The notes below the pieces were generated by a model. The model saw only the letters and a list, made by a program, of their open reading frames with translations. It ran no database searches and was not told the origin of the DNA. Below, piece by piece: positions 51,550 through 60,433 of a stretch of DNA of 64,000 nucleotides. The position numbers and the translations under genes are program-made. Where the stretch lies: assembly GCF_022410515.1 (NCBI RefSeq), contig NZ_JACSDI010000015.1:25157-89156 (forward strand), in the 5' to 3' direction. The DNA is from Shewanella cutis. GTDB lineage: Bacteria > Pseudomonadota > Gammaproteobacteria > Enterobacterales > Shewanellaceae. Each line of letters starts with the position of its first letter. Position 1 is the stretch's first letter.

Positions 51550-51630
51550 CCTCCTCACCTCAGGGCTAGCATCTCTATTTTGCCGTGATACACTCATGGC
51601 ATCTATCCTATTTTTTGTGTCCCTTTTCCT

Positions 51631-52086
51631 ATGGCGCTCACTCGTAAACAGTGGAATAGCATCATTATTCTTGCATGCGTGTTTATCATTGCCGTGCTCA
51701 CGTTTATGGATAAGAAAACCCATAATGTGCCGAGTGATGCCCAGCTGTTATTTGATGATAATGCCCCGCTGGCTCAGTTGCAGCTGGATGGTATTTGGCT
51801 ACACAAACAAACTTCAAGCTGGGAATGCGATCCACAAGTACTCAACTGTGAGCAATGGGCAAAGGCTTGGCAAGGCTTAAGGGTCTCGCCCTTGAGTGAC
51901 ACGCCACAACCCACTGGTAAACCTCAGGAACTGGTGATCCAAATTACCGATATTCGCCAATCACAGCGCTGGATTTATTTCCCCGATGAAGGCGTGCTTA
52001 AATCTCCCGCGAGCAACTGGTACTTAGTGCCACCGAGCCTAAGGACGGATTTACAGCCAATCCTCGATGCGAAGCCTGCACGTTAA
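51631..52086 (+). CDS. Hypothetical membrane-anchored protein
   Basis: Product of 151 residues with one N-terminal membrane segment (IIILACVFIIAVLTFMD) and a periplasmic or cytosolic soluble part. WECDPQVLNCEQWAKAWQGLRV holds two cysteines that could form a disulfide. RQSQRWIYFPDEGVL near residue 110 appears conserved-like. No family recognised. It lies between moaA and mutM on the same strand, only 24 bases before mutM. Confidence 0.7.
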   Translation: MALTRKQWNSIIILACVFIIAVLTFMDKKTHNVPSDAQLLFDDNAPLAQLQLDGIWLHKQTSSWECDPQVLNCEQWAKAWQGLRVSPLSDTPQPTGKPQELVIQITDIRQSQRWIYFPDEGVLKSPASNWYLVPPSLRTDLQPILDAKPAR

Positions 52087-52110
52087 TCTATTGAATAAAA
52101 GAAGCCAATC

Positions 52111-52926
52111 ATGCCGGAATTACCAGAAGTCGAAGTTACCCGTCAGGGGATAACCCCTTACTTAGTCGATCAAACCGTGGTTGACCTCGTTGTGCGTAAC
52201 GCCTCACTGCGTTGGCCCGTTCCTGAGCTTGCCAAACAGATCATTGGCCAAACCATACGCCAAGTGCGCCGCCGTGCTAAGTATCTGCTCATCGATACCG
52301 ATGCCGGCACCAGCATAGTGCACTTGGGGATGTCGGGCAGCCTAAGGATCCTGCCCCATGACACGCCAGTGGAGAAACATGACCATATCGATCTCGTTCT
52401 AGCCAATGGCCGCATTCTGCGCTTTAACGATCCAAGACGCTTCGGCGCTTGGTTATGGTGCCAATTACCAGATGAAGCCCATCCGCTGCTGGAAAAACTC
52501 GGGCCAGAACCTCTGACCGATGCCTTTAACGTTAATCAGTTAGCCGCCGCGCTGGCGGGCAAGAAAAAGGCCATCAAACTCTGCCTGATGGATAACCATA
52601 TTGTGGTGGGCGTTGGGAATATTTACGCCAATGAAGCACTGTTTGCCGCAGGAATACACCCCGAGGCCGAGGCAGGCAAGATAGATATTGAACGCTTGAC
52701 GGTACTGGTTGCTGAGGTCAAACAAATCCTCGCGCATGCTATCAAGCAGGGCGGCACTACGCTTAAGGACTTCACCAATGCCGAGGGTAAACCCGGCTAT
52801 TTCGCCCAAAAGCTGCATGTTTACGGCCGCGGCGGCGAAACCTGTACACTGTGTGGCAATTTACTTAGCGAAACCCGTTTAGGCCAACGTACCACCGTAT
52901 TTTGTAGTATCTGCCAACCCCGCTAA
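52111..52926 (+). CDS. mutM: Formamidopyrimidine-DNA glycosylase
   Basis: Removes oxidised purines (8-oxoguanine, Fapy) from DNA and nicks the strand. The catalytic N-terminal MPELPEVEV (Pro2, Glu3) is intact, as is the later K near residue 57 (RRRAKYLLI). The NIYANEALFAAGIHP helix-two-turn-helix segment is near residue 169. The C-terminal zinc finger is C-x2-C-x16-C-x2-C (CTLCGNLLSE...CSICQPR). Length 271 is normal. It is not near coaD here, unlike in some enterobacteria. Confidence 0.98.
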   Translation: MPELPEVEVTRQGITPYLVDQTVVDLVVRNASLRWPVPELAKQIIGQTIRQVRRRAKYLLIDTDAGTSIVHLGMSGSLRILPHDTPVEKHDHIDLVLANGRILRFNDPRRFGAWLWCQLPDEAHPLLEKLGPEPLTDAFNVNQLAAALAGKKKAIKLCLMDNHIVVGVGNIYANEALFAAGIHPEAEAGKIDIERLTVLVAEVKQILAHAIKQGGTTLKDFTNAEGKPGYFAQKLHVYGRGGETCTLCGNLLSETRLGQRTTVFCSICQPR

Positions 52927-52975
52927 AAGAACCTGCAACTGCATAGTGCCACTCGTTTAAGTGAATGGTGGCATT

Positions 52976-53020
52976 ATGCATAAACATGCATAAACATGCA
53001 TAAACATGCATAAACATGCA
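52976..53020. repeat. 10-bp tandem repeat, 4.5 copies
   Basis: Unit ATGCATAAAC repeated without mismatch, 50 bases after mutM. Each unit contains the palindrome ATGCAT. Copy number could vary by slippage. Confidence 0.93.
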
Positions 53021-53394
53021 TACAATTATTTTTGTTTACGTTAACGTAAACTGGCAAATATTCATGCTTGACATAGATCACAGATTTGGGTTTAATAACC
53101 CCGTACCGAGATAAACCCATCTGTTTGTACAAAATAATTAATAATAACTTGCAGATTTCGGTATAATTAACATTAAAGATATAAGAATAAAGACTCTCAA
53201 TAACAACAATATAACTAAGACCACTCTCTAATAATAACAAGAGTAGTGATTTCACCTTGAAATCCCGGTCAGTACATTTTTGTAAGGAATGGCCGATAAC
53301 GCCAGTTTGCAATAAGCAAAATGCCTTACACTCAGGGTAACTTGCCCCATCAGGACACAGCTTACATGATGTAAACTGTTGCAAAGGAAGCGAA

Positions 53395-53706
53395 TAGCTT
53401 TGGATGCACTGGCTGGAAGCTTGTTATCACTGGAAGGTACTTAAAGTAACAAGGATGGTTAACTTTACGTCATAGATGACGCTGCTATAAAAGATGTGTC
53501 TTGAGACCATCTACGGAAACTGTGGTCAGGATGGCGACAGAAACTAATTAAGTGTCTGGATGACCGCTAACAAAAATAATGCAGGGAAAGCAGTAAAAAA
53601 AAGAAGGATACCGACCGGGAAAGTCGCATAGCAAGTAAGGATACTTGGAATCAGAATAGGGTGCAAAATGCACCGTTTGTAAGGCGGCAGTTTAACTGCC
53701 GCCTTT
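53395..53706 (+). ncRNA. csrB: CsrB-type regulatory RNA
   Basis: Sequesters the RNA-binding regulator CsrA. The stretch contains about twelve GGA motifs in roughly 300 bases, many as AGGAU or in small hairpin loops: AAGTA-AGGA-TACTT, TAAC-AAGGATG-GTTA, GAC-CGGGAAA-GTC, GTC-TGGAT-GAC, TGC-AGGGAAA-GCA. It ends in a strong terminator. No reading frame crosses it. Upstream are a TTACA-TGA-TGTAA palindrome at 53362 and TGTAAG/CTTACA elements, like UvrY/GacA target sites. The 5' end is estimated; a TATAAAA at 53486 could be an alternative promoter. Shewanella is reported to have two CsrB-like RNAs. Confidence 0.8.
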
Positions 53707-53708
53707 TT
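53681..53708 (+). terminator. Terminator of the CsrB-type RNA
   Basis: GGCGGCAGTT pairs with AACTGCCGCC around TT or TTTA, followed by TTTTTC. Confidence 0.92.
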
Positions 53709-53806
53709 CTTTGTGATTTTTGTTCAACAAACACTCACTTCTAGAAAGTGCGCTCCGCCAATATAATTGTTACAATCAAAGCCTTAATATTTTCTTAGTT
53801 GATTCG

Positions 53807-54445
53807 ATGCGCAGATGCCCTCTTTGTCATAGCACGCAAACACACTTGCTCCTACAGGACAAAAAACGGTGTTTTTATATTTGCCAGACATGTTGGCTAA
53901 CCTTTGCTGATGCCAACAGTCATCTTCCACCAGCTGCAGAAAAACAGCGTTATGGGCGCTCACGCATCGCGTCAAAACAGCGCCAATTATCGCAATTCAT
54001 TTTACCGCTACTATCTCAAATACAATTGCAGCAAAAAGGCAGTCTGACTGGATTAAACTTTGGACGAGTTCTCGACCAAAACAGCATGGCAACGATTGAA
54101 TCTGCAGGGCACACACTTAAGCAATACGACCCCTTCTTCGCACCTGATCACGAAACACTAAAGCAAGAGTATGATTTTATTTGCTGCTACCGAGTGTTTG
54201 AGCATTTTCAGTACCCCATAAAAGAATGGAGCTTACTGACCCGCTTACTTAAACCTGGCGGATGGTTAGCAATTAGTACTCCTTTATTAATTGATTTAGA
54301 AGGCTTTACTAAGTGGCACTATAAGAACAACCTCACCCATGTAAGTTTTTACCAACGACAAACTTTTGAATACCTAGCGAGCAATAGTGATTTTGAACTA
54401 TTATTTGCCGCTAAGGACCTCGTTTTGATGCAAAAAACATCATAA
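53807..54445 (+). CDS. SAM-dependent methyltransferase-like protein with N-terminal zinc ribbon
   Basis: Product of 212 residues from the ATG at 53807. The first 30 residues are a zinc-ribbon of the type C-x2-C-x16-C-x2-C (MRRCPLC...CQTC). Afterwards it resembles class I methyltransferases of the Methyltransf_23 type: YDFICCYRVFEHFQYPIKEW, then LKPGGWLAISTPLL, but the first glycine-rich SAM motif is degenerate (GLNFGRVLDQNS). Activity may be reduced. The frame extends upstream to 53720 toward the RNA terminator, but that part is not protein-like. Substrate unknown. Confidence 0.78.
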   Translation: MRRCPLCHSTQTHLLLQDKKRCFYICQTCWLTFADANSHLPPAAEKQRYGRSRIASKQRQLSQFILPLLSQIQLQQKGSLTGLNFGRVLDQNSMATIESAGHTLKQYDPFFAPDHETLKQEYDFICCYRVFEHFQYPIKEWSLLTRLLKPGGWLAISTPLLIDLEGFTKWHYKNNLTHVSFYQRQTFEYLASNSDFELLFAAKDLVLMQKTS

Positions 54446-54527
54446 TCTGGTATAACAGCCGACCGAATTTAGCACTTAGTCGATCCAGTATCGGCTAGGA
54501 CATACGTTGTAAATAATTGAGAAAATC

Positions 54528-55079
54528 ATGTCTCGTAGCAAGAAAACACGCAAGGGCGGCGAGAATAGCCCCAAACAACAGCCAAGAGTGAAAAAGCAGG
54601 ATCGTGCTGAAGTCACAGGCAAGCGCGCAGAAAAGGGCAATAAATCCGGCAGCCGCCATAATGAGGCACTGATCCAAGCTCAAGCACCGCAAAAAACGGC
54701 GGCGCAGAAGAAAGACCCACGTCATGGCAGCAAAAAGCCTGTGGCACTGGTCTTACCGACAGCAACAGAAAAGCCAGCCACTCCGAAGGTTAAGCAACCC
54801 AAGTTAACCGACGAGCAAAAACTGCTGAAGCTGGAAGAAGATCCAAAACTGAATCAATTGCTTGATATGTTAGAAGAAGGTCGCAATTTAAGCGATGCCG
54901 ATCAAAAATGGTTGGATCAACAGCTCAACAAGATTGAAGCCCTGATGATAAAACTGGGTATTAGCGACGAGCTAGAAGACGAAGCGCCAGCTAAATCTAA
55001 AGCCGACTCAGATGACGACCTGTTCGACCTCTTTGAATCAGGTGCCGAATTGCTAAAAGATTATCAAGATAAGTTTTAA
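54528..55079 (+). CDS. yihI: Der GTPase-activating protein
   Basis: Cytosolic protein of 183 residues that stimulates GTP hydrolysis by the ribosome-assembly GTPase Der. A basic, low-complexity N-terminus (MSRSKKTRKGG...) is followed by a conserved acidic C-terminal core: LTDEQKLLKLEEDPKLNQLLDMLEEGRNL and DQKWLDQQLNKIEALMIKLGI. Both features are typical of YihI. It is followed by a strong terminator and then a DUF2489 gene, the same order as in other gammaproteobacteria. Confidence 0.93.
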   Translation: MSRSKKTRKGGENSPKQQPRVKKQDRAEVTGKRAEKGNKSGSRHNEALIQAQAPQKTAAQKKDPRHGSKKPVALVLPTATEKPATPKVKQPKLTDEQKLLKLEEDPKLNQLLDMLEEGRNLSDADQKWLDQQLNKIEALMIKLGISDELEDEAPAKSKADSDDDLFDLFESGAELLKDYQDKF

Positions 55080-55092
55080 ATCTTAGAATTTG

Positions 55093-55126
55093 CATAAAAA
55101 CAAAGCGATTAAGCTTTGTTTTTATG
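55093..55126 (+). terminator. Intrinsic terminator of yihI
   Basis: A 14-bp perfect stem, CATAAAAACAAAGC with its complement, around GATTAA. It contains the ATG at 55124 that an automatic call would take as the start of the next gene, another reason to move that start to 55148. Confidence 0.88.
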
Positions 55127-55147
55127 TTTTCTGAACAAGGAGTTTTC

Positions 55148-55615
55148 GTGTCTACCACTCTTATCGTTCTTGGTTTTATCATCATTGTTGCCCTCAGTAG
55201 CTACGCCACTTTTTTACTCCTCAAACTCAAGCAACAAAAACAACGTCAACAAGCGCTTTTAGCCGAACGCGAAGCTGTTGCTAATACTAAACGCGCCAAA
55301 GTACTCGAAGATATCCGCTATATTGCGACAGCTATGATTGAAGACCGCTGCGAAATCTCCGAAGGTGTGGTTAGGATTGGCCGTTTATTTGAGATTTTAT
55401 CCTTAAGCGAAAGGGTTGCTCCTGAGTTTCCTGCTTTCTTCCAACATTTTGAGTTAATTAAAGATCATCCGATTATGGAAGCACGACAAGCCCTGCCAAA
55501 ACAGGAGCGTATGAAGCTCGATTTTGCACGAATGAAATCCGAAGCCGAACTGGCTGATGGTATCAACGAGGATGCCAAGAAGTTATCTACTTATCAGCTA
55601 AAAGCACTACACTAA
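55148..55615 (+). CDS. DUF2489 membrane-anchored protein
   Basis: Product of 155 residues, starting at GTG 55148 with AAGGAG five bases upstream; the ATG at 55124 lies in the terminator stem. One N-terminal membrane helix (TTLIVLGFIIIVALSSYATFLLL) is followed by a charged coil and the DUF2489 domain with LEDIRYIATAMIEDRCEISEGVVRIGRLFEIL. Function unknown. It is found next to yihI and hemN in many gammaproteobacteria, as here. Confidence 0.88.
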   Translation: MSTTLIVLGFIIIVALSSYATFLLLKLKQQKQRQQALLAEREAVANTKRAKVLEDIRYIATAMIEDRCEISEGVVRIGRLFEILSLSERVAPEFPAFFQHFELIKDHPIMEARQALPKQERMKLDFARMKSEAELADGINEDAKKLSTYQLKALH

Positions 55616-55872
55616 AAGTGCTTACACAGCCTCGAAACCAAGCTTACATCGGTATCGAGGCTATCAATCTAAATCCTTTCTGTGCTTTGAGTGCAACTTC
55701 CCGTGAGCCTGTGCACAAAACCTCCAAAAAACGACAGACACACGCTGTTTTTTCATGGATATTGCGTAACTTCTAAAATGACAGACATCATTTTTACAAC
55801 CTAGATCAAGGTTATTTGCCTAAGAACCTTGCATACTTCGTTTGTTGCTAATTTACCCTCGGAGGACACGCC

Positions 55873-57249
55873 TTGAAGCAGCCCACTCAGATAAGCTGGG
55901 ATCAGTCGATGATCGAAAAATATAACTACAGCGGTCCCCGTTATACTTCTTATCCAACGGCGCTAGAGTTTGATGATTCATTCACTGAACAAAACCTGTT
56001 AACTGCGATTGAAAACAGCAAGAGTGACAAACTGTCGCTGTATATTCACATCCCCTTCTGCGCCAAACTTTGCTATTACTGTGGCTGTAATAAAGTTATC
56101 ACTCGCCACGCCCATAAGGCCGACCAATACATTGAGTATTTAAGCCACGAAATTATTAAGCGTGCACCGCTGTTTAAACACTACTCGGTCACCCAAATGC
56201 ACTGGGGCGGCGGCACACCAACCTTCTTAAATCCTGAGCAAATTCTCAAGCTTACCGCATTAATTAAGGCTAACTTTAACTTTGCTGATGAAGGTGAGTT
56301 CTCAATCGAAGTTGACCCGCGTGAAATTGAACTTTCCATGCTCGACACCCTAAAAGAAGCCGGTTTTAACCGTATTTCAATTGGTGTTCAAGACTTCAAC
56401 AAAGAAGTACAAATCGCGGTTAACCGTGAGCAGGACGAGCAATTCATTTTCGATTTGATGGCTAAAGCCAAGGCCATGGGATTCGTCTCTACCAATATCG
56501 ATTTAATCTACGGCTTACCACACCAGACTCCTGAGACATTCGCCGCCACCATGCAGCGCGTGTTAGATCTGTCGCCCGATCGTCTATCTGTATTCAACTA
56601 TGCTCACTTACCCGCGCGTTTTGCCGCGCAGCGTAAAATTAAAGATGAGCATTTACCTTCGCCAAAACAAAAGCTTGAGATGTTGCATCAAACTATCGAG
56701 ACCTTAACTGGCGCGGGTTATCAATACATTGGTATGGACCACTTCGCGAAGCCTGACGATGAGCTGGCTAAGTTACAACGCGAAGGCAAACTGCACCGCA
56801 ACTTCCAGGGTTATACCACCCAAGAAGAATGCGACTTGCTTGGTCTTGGCGTGTCTTCAATCAGTCAAATTGGCGATTGTTATGCGCAAAACCAGAAGGA
56901 CATTCGCCCTTACTACGAAGCCATCGATAAAGATGGCCATGCGCTGTGGAAAGGTTGTAGCCTCAACCGTGACGACGAAATCCGCCGCGTAGTGATCAAA
57001 CAATTGATCTGCCACTTCGATTTAGATATGGCGAAAATGGACGAAAAACTGGGTATTAAGTTTGAGGAATACTTCGCCGAAGACTTAAAACTACTGCAAA
57101 CCTTTATCGACGATAAGTTAGTTGAAGTAGCCGACAGAAAGATCACCATCAGCCCCACAGGCCGCCTGTTGATCCGCAATATCTGTATGTGCTTCGACCT
57201 TTACTACCGTCAAAAGGCGCGTCAACAGCAGTTCTCCCGTGTGATCTAA
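55873..57249 (+). CDS. hemN: Oxygen-independent coproporphyrinogen III oxidase
   Basis: Radical-SAM enzyme that decarboxylates coproporphyrinogen III for heme synthesis without oxygen. The cluster motif C63-x3-C67-x2-C70-x-C72 is in PFCAKLCYYCGCNK, the extended form specific to true HemN as opposed to HemW. The start is TTG with GGAGGA six bases upstream. Length 458 matches. HemN is commonly FNR-regulated; a weak ACAA-N5-ATCAA half-site lies near 55797, not convincing. A bidirectional terminator follows. Confidence 0.97.
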   Translation: MKQPTQISWDQSMIEKYNYSGPRYTSYPTALEFDDSFTEQNLLTAIENSKSDKLSLYIHIPFCAKLCYYCGCNKVITRHAHKADQYIEYLSHEIIKRAPLFKHYSVTQMHWGGGTPTFLNPEQILKLTALIKANFNFADEGEFSIEVDPREIELSMLDTLKEAGFNRISIGVQDFNKEVQIAVNREQDEQFIFDLMAKAKAMGFVSTNIDLIYGLPHQTPETFAATMQRVLDLSPDRLSVFNYAHLPARFAAQRKIKDEHLPSPKQKLEMLHQTIETLTGAGYQYIGMDHFAKPDDELAKLQREGKLHRNFQGYTTQEECDLLGLGVSSISQIGDCYAQNQKDIRPYYEAIDKDGHALWKGCSLNRDDEIRRVVIKQLICHFDLDMAKMDEKLGIKFEEYFAEDLKLLQTFIDDKLVEVADRKITISPTGRLLIRNICMCFDLYYRQKARQQQFSRVI

Positions 57250-57267
57250 CACTGACGCATCTCCAAT

Positions 57268-57298
57268 AAAAAAATCCGACTCGAATGTCGGATTTTTT
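57268..57298. terminator. Bidirectional terminator between hemN and add
   Basis: AAAAAATCCGAC paired with GTCGGATTTTTT around TCGAAT, flanked by A and T runs, between two convergent genes. Confidence 0.93.
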
Positions 57299-57319
57299 AT
57301 TGGGAATAGAGCCGCTTAC

Positions 57320-58315
57320 TTAAGCTTTAGCCGCATACAGCGCCTTGCGCTCACTCTCGGATAAAAACGCCATTTCCACCCCGTTGCGTTGCACCTGAGC
57401 CAACTCAGCATCGCTTAATCCCAGTTCAGACTTAGCAATGTGGTATTCATGCTTAATATCAATCGCACTTACACCCGGGTCATCGGTGTTCAGGCTTATC
57501 AACACCCCCGCATCCATAAAGGTTCTAAAGGGATGTTCAGCATAGGAGGATACTGTCGAAGTATGTAGGTTGCTGGTTGGGCAAGATTCGATACCAATAC
57601 GGTGTTTAGCCAGATATTCCATCAGCTTAGGATCGTGAATCGCATTCACCCCATGGCCAATACGTGTCGCCCCCAGCTCCTGAATCGCTTGCCACATACT
57701 TTGTGAACCTGCAGCTTCTCCCGCATGGGCAGTGATAGCTAATCCCGCGTCTCGCACTCGCTTAAAGTGCTCGTTAAACAACTCCCCAGGGAAACCAAGC
57801 TCATCGCCGGCTAAGTCCATCGCCACCAGATGTTGTTTATGGGCGAGTAAACCTTCAAGCTCCTGAGTGCAAGCGGCTTGGCCGAAGGAGCGCGACATAA
57901 TCCCGATAAGATTGATTTTAACTTGGTAATCTTTCAGGCCCGCTTTCACCCCATCGATAACCGCTTCAACCACACCTTCAATCGGTAGTTTATGGTTCAT
58001 CGCCATGTAATATGGGCTAAAACGCAGCTCCGCATAATCAAGGCCAGATAACGCCGCATCAGCCACGTTTTCATAGGCGACACGTTTTACCGCATCTAAA
58101 TCAGCCAGAACCGCCACCATCCAGTCAAGCTTCTTCAAGAAGGCAACTAAGCTGGTTTCTTTCCCCTGAATTTGTACAAATGGCGCGAGAGTCTCTAAAG
58201 AATCGGCAGGTAAAGCAATGCCGTGTTGGTGTCCGAGTTCCCAAATAGTGTTCACTCGCACGTTACCATCTAAGTGACGATGCAAATCCACCAGTGGAAT
58301 GGATGTATTGATCAT
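57320..58315 (-). CDS. add: Adenosine deaminase
   Basis: Deaminates adenosine to inosine for purine salvage. Zinc ligands H12 and H14 are in LVDLHRHLDGNV; the catalytic region has THAGEAAG near residue 196 and SLNTDDPG near residue 276, both standard. Length 331 matches bacterial adenosine deaminases; the absence of adenine-deaminase-specific substitutions was not checked, so adenine deaminase is the alternative. No ribosome site of note upstream of the ATG. Confidence 0.93.
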   Translation of the reverse strand: MINTSIPLVDLHRHLDGNVRVNTIWELGHQHGIALPADSLETLAPFVQIQGKETSLVAFLKKLDWMVAVLADLDAVKRVAYENVADAALSGLDYAELRFSPYYMAMNHKLPIEGVVEAVIDGVKAGLKDYQVKINLIGIMSRSFGQAACTQELEGLLAHKQHLVAMDLAGDELGFPGELFNEHFKRVRDAGLAITAHAGEAAGSQSMWQAIQELGATRIGHGVNAIHDPKLMEYLAKHRIGIESCPTSNLHTSTVSSYAEHPFRTFMDAGVLISLNTDDPGVSAIDIKHEYHIAKSELGLSDAELAQVQRNGVEMAFLSESERKALYAAKA

Positions 58316-58526
58316 AATTAACCCCTATGTGAACTACCCAGCCAATGCTTTTGTTATTTGGTCTAGGGCGGACCCTAAGTTTAACACGCATTCTTTGGTG
58401 GCACTTAGCTAAGGGCGGGATTTAAATTCACATTCAGTCACAATTCTGCTTAATATGCGTACAAGAATCTGGGGTAAACCTCAGGCATAATGACTTCAAT
58501 AACAACGATAATATCAGAGATAAATC

Positions 58527-60332
58527 ATGCATAAACTCTTTACCCCTAGCTTACTTATTTGTGCCCTGAGCGCCTGTAGTACGGCTCAGCCCCCTGCAGA
58601 ATCCGCCAGCCAAACAGCGGTGGCAATAACGCAATCCTCAGTCAAGACGATGGCCCCCGCACTGCAAGCGATAGTGGATCAAAGCTGGCAACTCCAACTC
58701 AGTGCCAGCCCAGAAATGGCCTATGGAATGGGCGATAAAAGTGCAGCAGGTAAATTGCAAGATCTGTCACCCGAGGCTTTGGTCAAACTCAATCAAGGTC
58801 AGATAGCGATTTTGGGCCAATTGAAAGCACTGGATCGCAGCAAGCTGAGTAAAGAAGATAAAATCAACGCCGAAATCCTTGAGGATCAGATCCAGAACGA
58901 TGTAGACCTTTATAAATACAAGGATTACTACCTGCCAATCACCGCAGAAAGTGGCTTCCACGCCTATATATCTTCCATTGCACAAGGACGCTTCAACACC
59001 CTAGAGGATTACCAAAACTACCTAGGTAAGCTTAAGGCACTACCGACCTATTTTGCCCAGCAAACCCATTGGTTAAAACAAGGCTTAAAGGAAGGCATTA
59101 CCCCACCTAAAGCCACGCTCAAGGGATTTGAAAATAGCATTAGCGCTTATATCTTACCGGTAGAGAAAAGTAGTTATTTCAAGCCTTTTACTCAGTACCC
59201 CAGCCACTTTACCGAAGCGCAAAAAGCTCAGCTCACCCAAGAAGGCCGAGCATCGGTCGAACAGAATGTACTCCCGACCTATCAGGCTTTTTATGATTTT
59301 ATGACCCAGGAGTATATGCCCAACACTCGGGAAAATATTGCTGCTAACAGTTTACCCGATGGTGATGCCTTCTATGAAAACCGCGTTCGCTACTACACGA
59401 CCTTAAATATGACCTCGGCCGAAGTGCACGAGCTCGGTTTAAAAGAAGTGAAGCGTATCCGCCAGGAAATGGAGCAAGTCATTAAGTCTGTTGGCTTTAA
59501 AGGCAGCTTTGCCGACTTTTTGCATTTCTTACGAACCGATCCCCAGTTTTACACCACCAGTGCGGATCAACTCCTGAAAGAAGCTGCGTTTATTGCCAAA
59601 AAGGCCGATGCCATGTTGCCTAAATATTTTGGGAAATTGCCGCGAAAACCCTATGGTATCGCACCAGTGCCGGCCGAAATCGCCCCTAAATACACCTCAG
59701 GCCGTTATTCAGGCTCTAATCGTGACGACGAGCCGGGTTACTACTGGGTCAATACCTACGCCTTAGATAAGCGCCCGCTCTATGAACTCGAAGCACTCAC
59801 GCTGCACGAAGCCGTACCTGGGCATCATCTGCAGATCTCACTCAATTCTGAACTAAGCTCACTGCCAGATTTTCGTCGCTACAGCTACATTTCGGCCTTT
59901 GGTGAAGGTTGGGGATTGTATAGCGAGTACTTAGGCTTAGAAGCGGGATTTTATCAAGATCCTTACAGCAATTTTGGTCGCCTAACCTATGAGATGTGGC
60001 GCGCAGCCCGTCTGGTTGTCGATACTGGCATGCATGCTCAGGGGTGGAGTCGTGAGCAAGCCATTGAGTTTATGGCGAGCAACACGGCGTTATCGCTCCA
60101 CAATGTGACCACTGAAATTGACCGCTACATTACTTGGCCAGGGCAAGCGCTCTCCTACAAGATTGGTGAGCTCACCATCAAACGCCTACGCGCGAAAGCC
60201 GAACAAGCCTTAGGCGATAAATTTGATATTCGCGCCTTCCACGACGCCGTATTAGAAAATGGCTCTGTGCCTATGTCGGTACTGGAGCAGCAGATAAACG
60301 ACTTTATCGAAGCACAAAAAGCCGCGATTTAA
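58527..60332 (+). CDS. DUF885 lipoprotein, putative metallopeptidase
   Basis: Periplasmic or outer-membrane lipoprotein of 601 residues; the signal ends in LSACS with the lipid-anchored cysteine near residue 17. The DUF885 family is related to M32/M3-like zinc peptidases. The putative zinc motif HEAVPGHHLQ is near residue 428, followed by FGEGWGLYSEYLGLE, the third-ligand region. GRYSGSNRDDEPGYYWVN precedes it. Substrate unknown. A hairpin terminator follows. Confidence 0.88.
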   Translation: MHKLFTPSLLICALSACSTAQPPAESASQTAVAITQSSVKTMAPALQAIVDQSWQLQLSASPEMAYGMGDKSAAGKLQDLSPEALVKLNQGQIAILGQLKALDRSKLSKEDKINAEILEDQIQNDVDLYKYKDYYLPITAESGFHAYISSIAQGRFNTLEDYQNYLGKLKALPTYFAQQTHWLKQGLKEGITPPKATLKGFENSISAYILPVEKSSYFKPFTQYPSHFTEAQKAQLTQEGRASVEQNVLPTYQAFYDFMTQEYMPNTRENIAANSLPDGDAFYENRVRYYTTLNMTSAEVHELGLKEVKRIRQEMEQVIKSVGFKGSFADFLHFLRTDPQFYTTSADQLLKEAAFIAKKADAMLPKYFGKLPRKPYGIAPVPAEIAPKYTSGRYSGSNRDDEPGYYWVNTYALDKRPLYELEALTLHEAVPGHHLQISLNSELSSLPDFRRYSYISAFGEGWGLYSEYLGLEAGFYQDPYSNFGRLTYEMWRAARLVVDTGMHAQGWSREQAIEFMASNTALSLHNVTTEIDRYITWPGQALSYKIGELTIKRLRAKAEQALGDKFDIRAFHDAVLENGSVPMSVLEQQINDFIEAQKAAI

Positions 60333-60342
60333 TGTCATCCTA

Positions 60343-60370
60343 GGGAGCCAGTATTTTCAGGCTCCCTTTC
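60343..60370 (+). terminator. Intrinsic terminator
   Basis: GGGAGCC paired with GGCTCCC around a 10-base loop, followed by TTTCC. It follows the DUF885 gene by about ten bases. Confidence 0.75.
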
Positions 60371-60433
60371 CTGCCCGGGCCCGTTCTCTGGTACACTCTA
60401 ACAAACCTTTTTGCCAGAGATGTGCGACAGAGT

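Noticed and set aside
52974..53384. 136-codon minus-strand reading frame
   Set aside because: Its C-terminus is encoded by the 10-bp tandem repeat and it runs over the AT-rich promoter region of the CsrB-type RNA. Composition is not protein-like and no good ribosome site is seen.
55780..55830. FNR box upstream of hemN
   Set aside because: Only one half-site (ATCAA) is convincing and the spacing of the other half is wrong.
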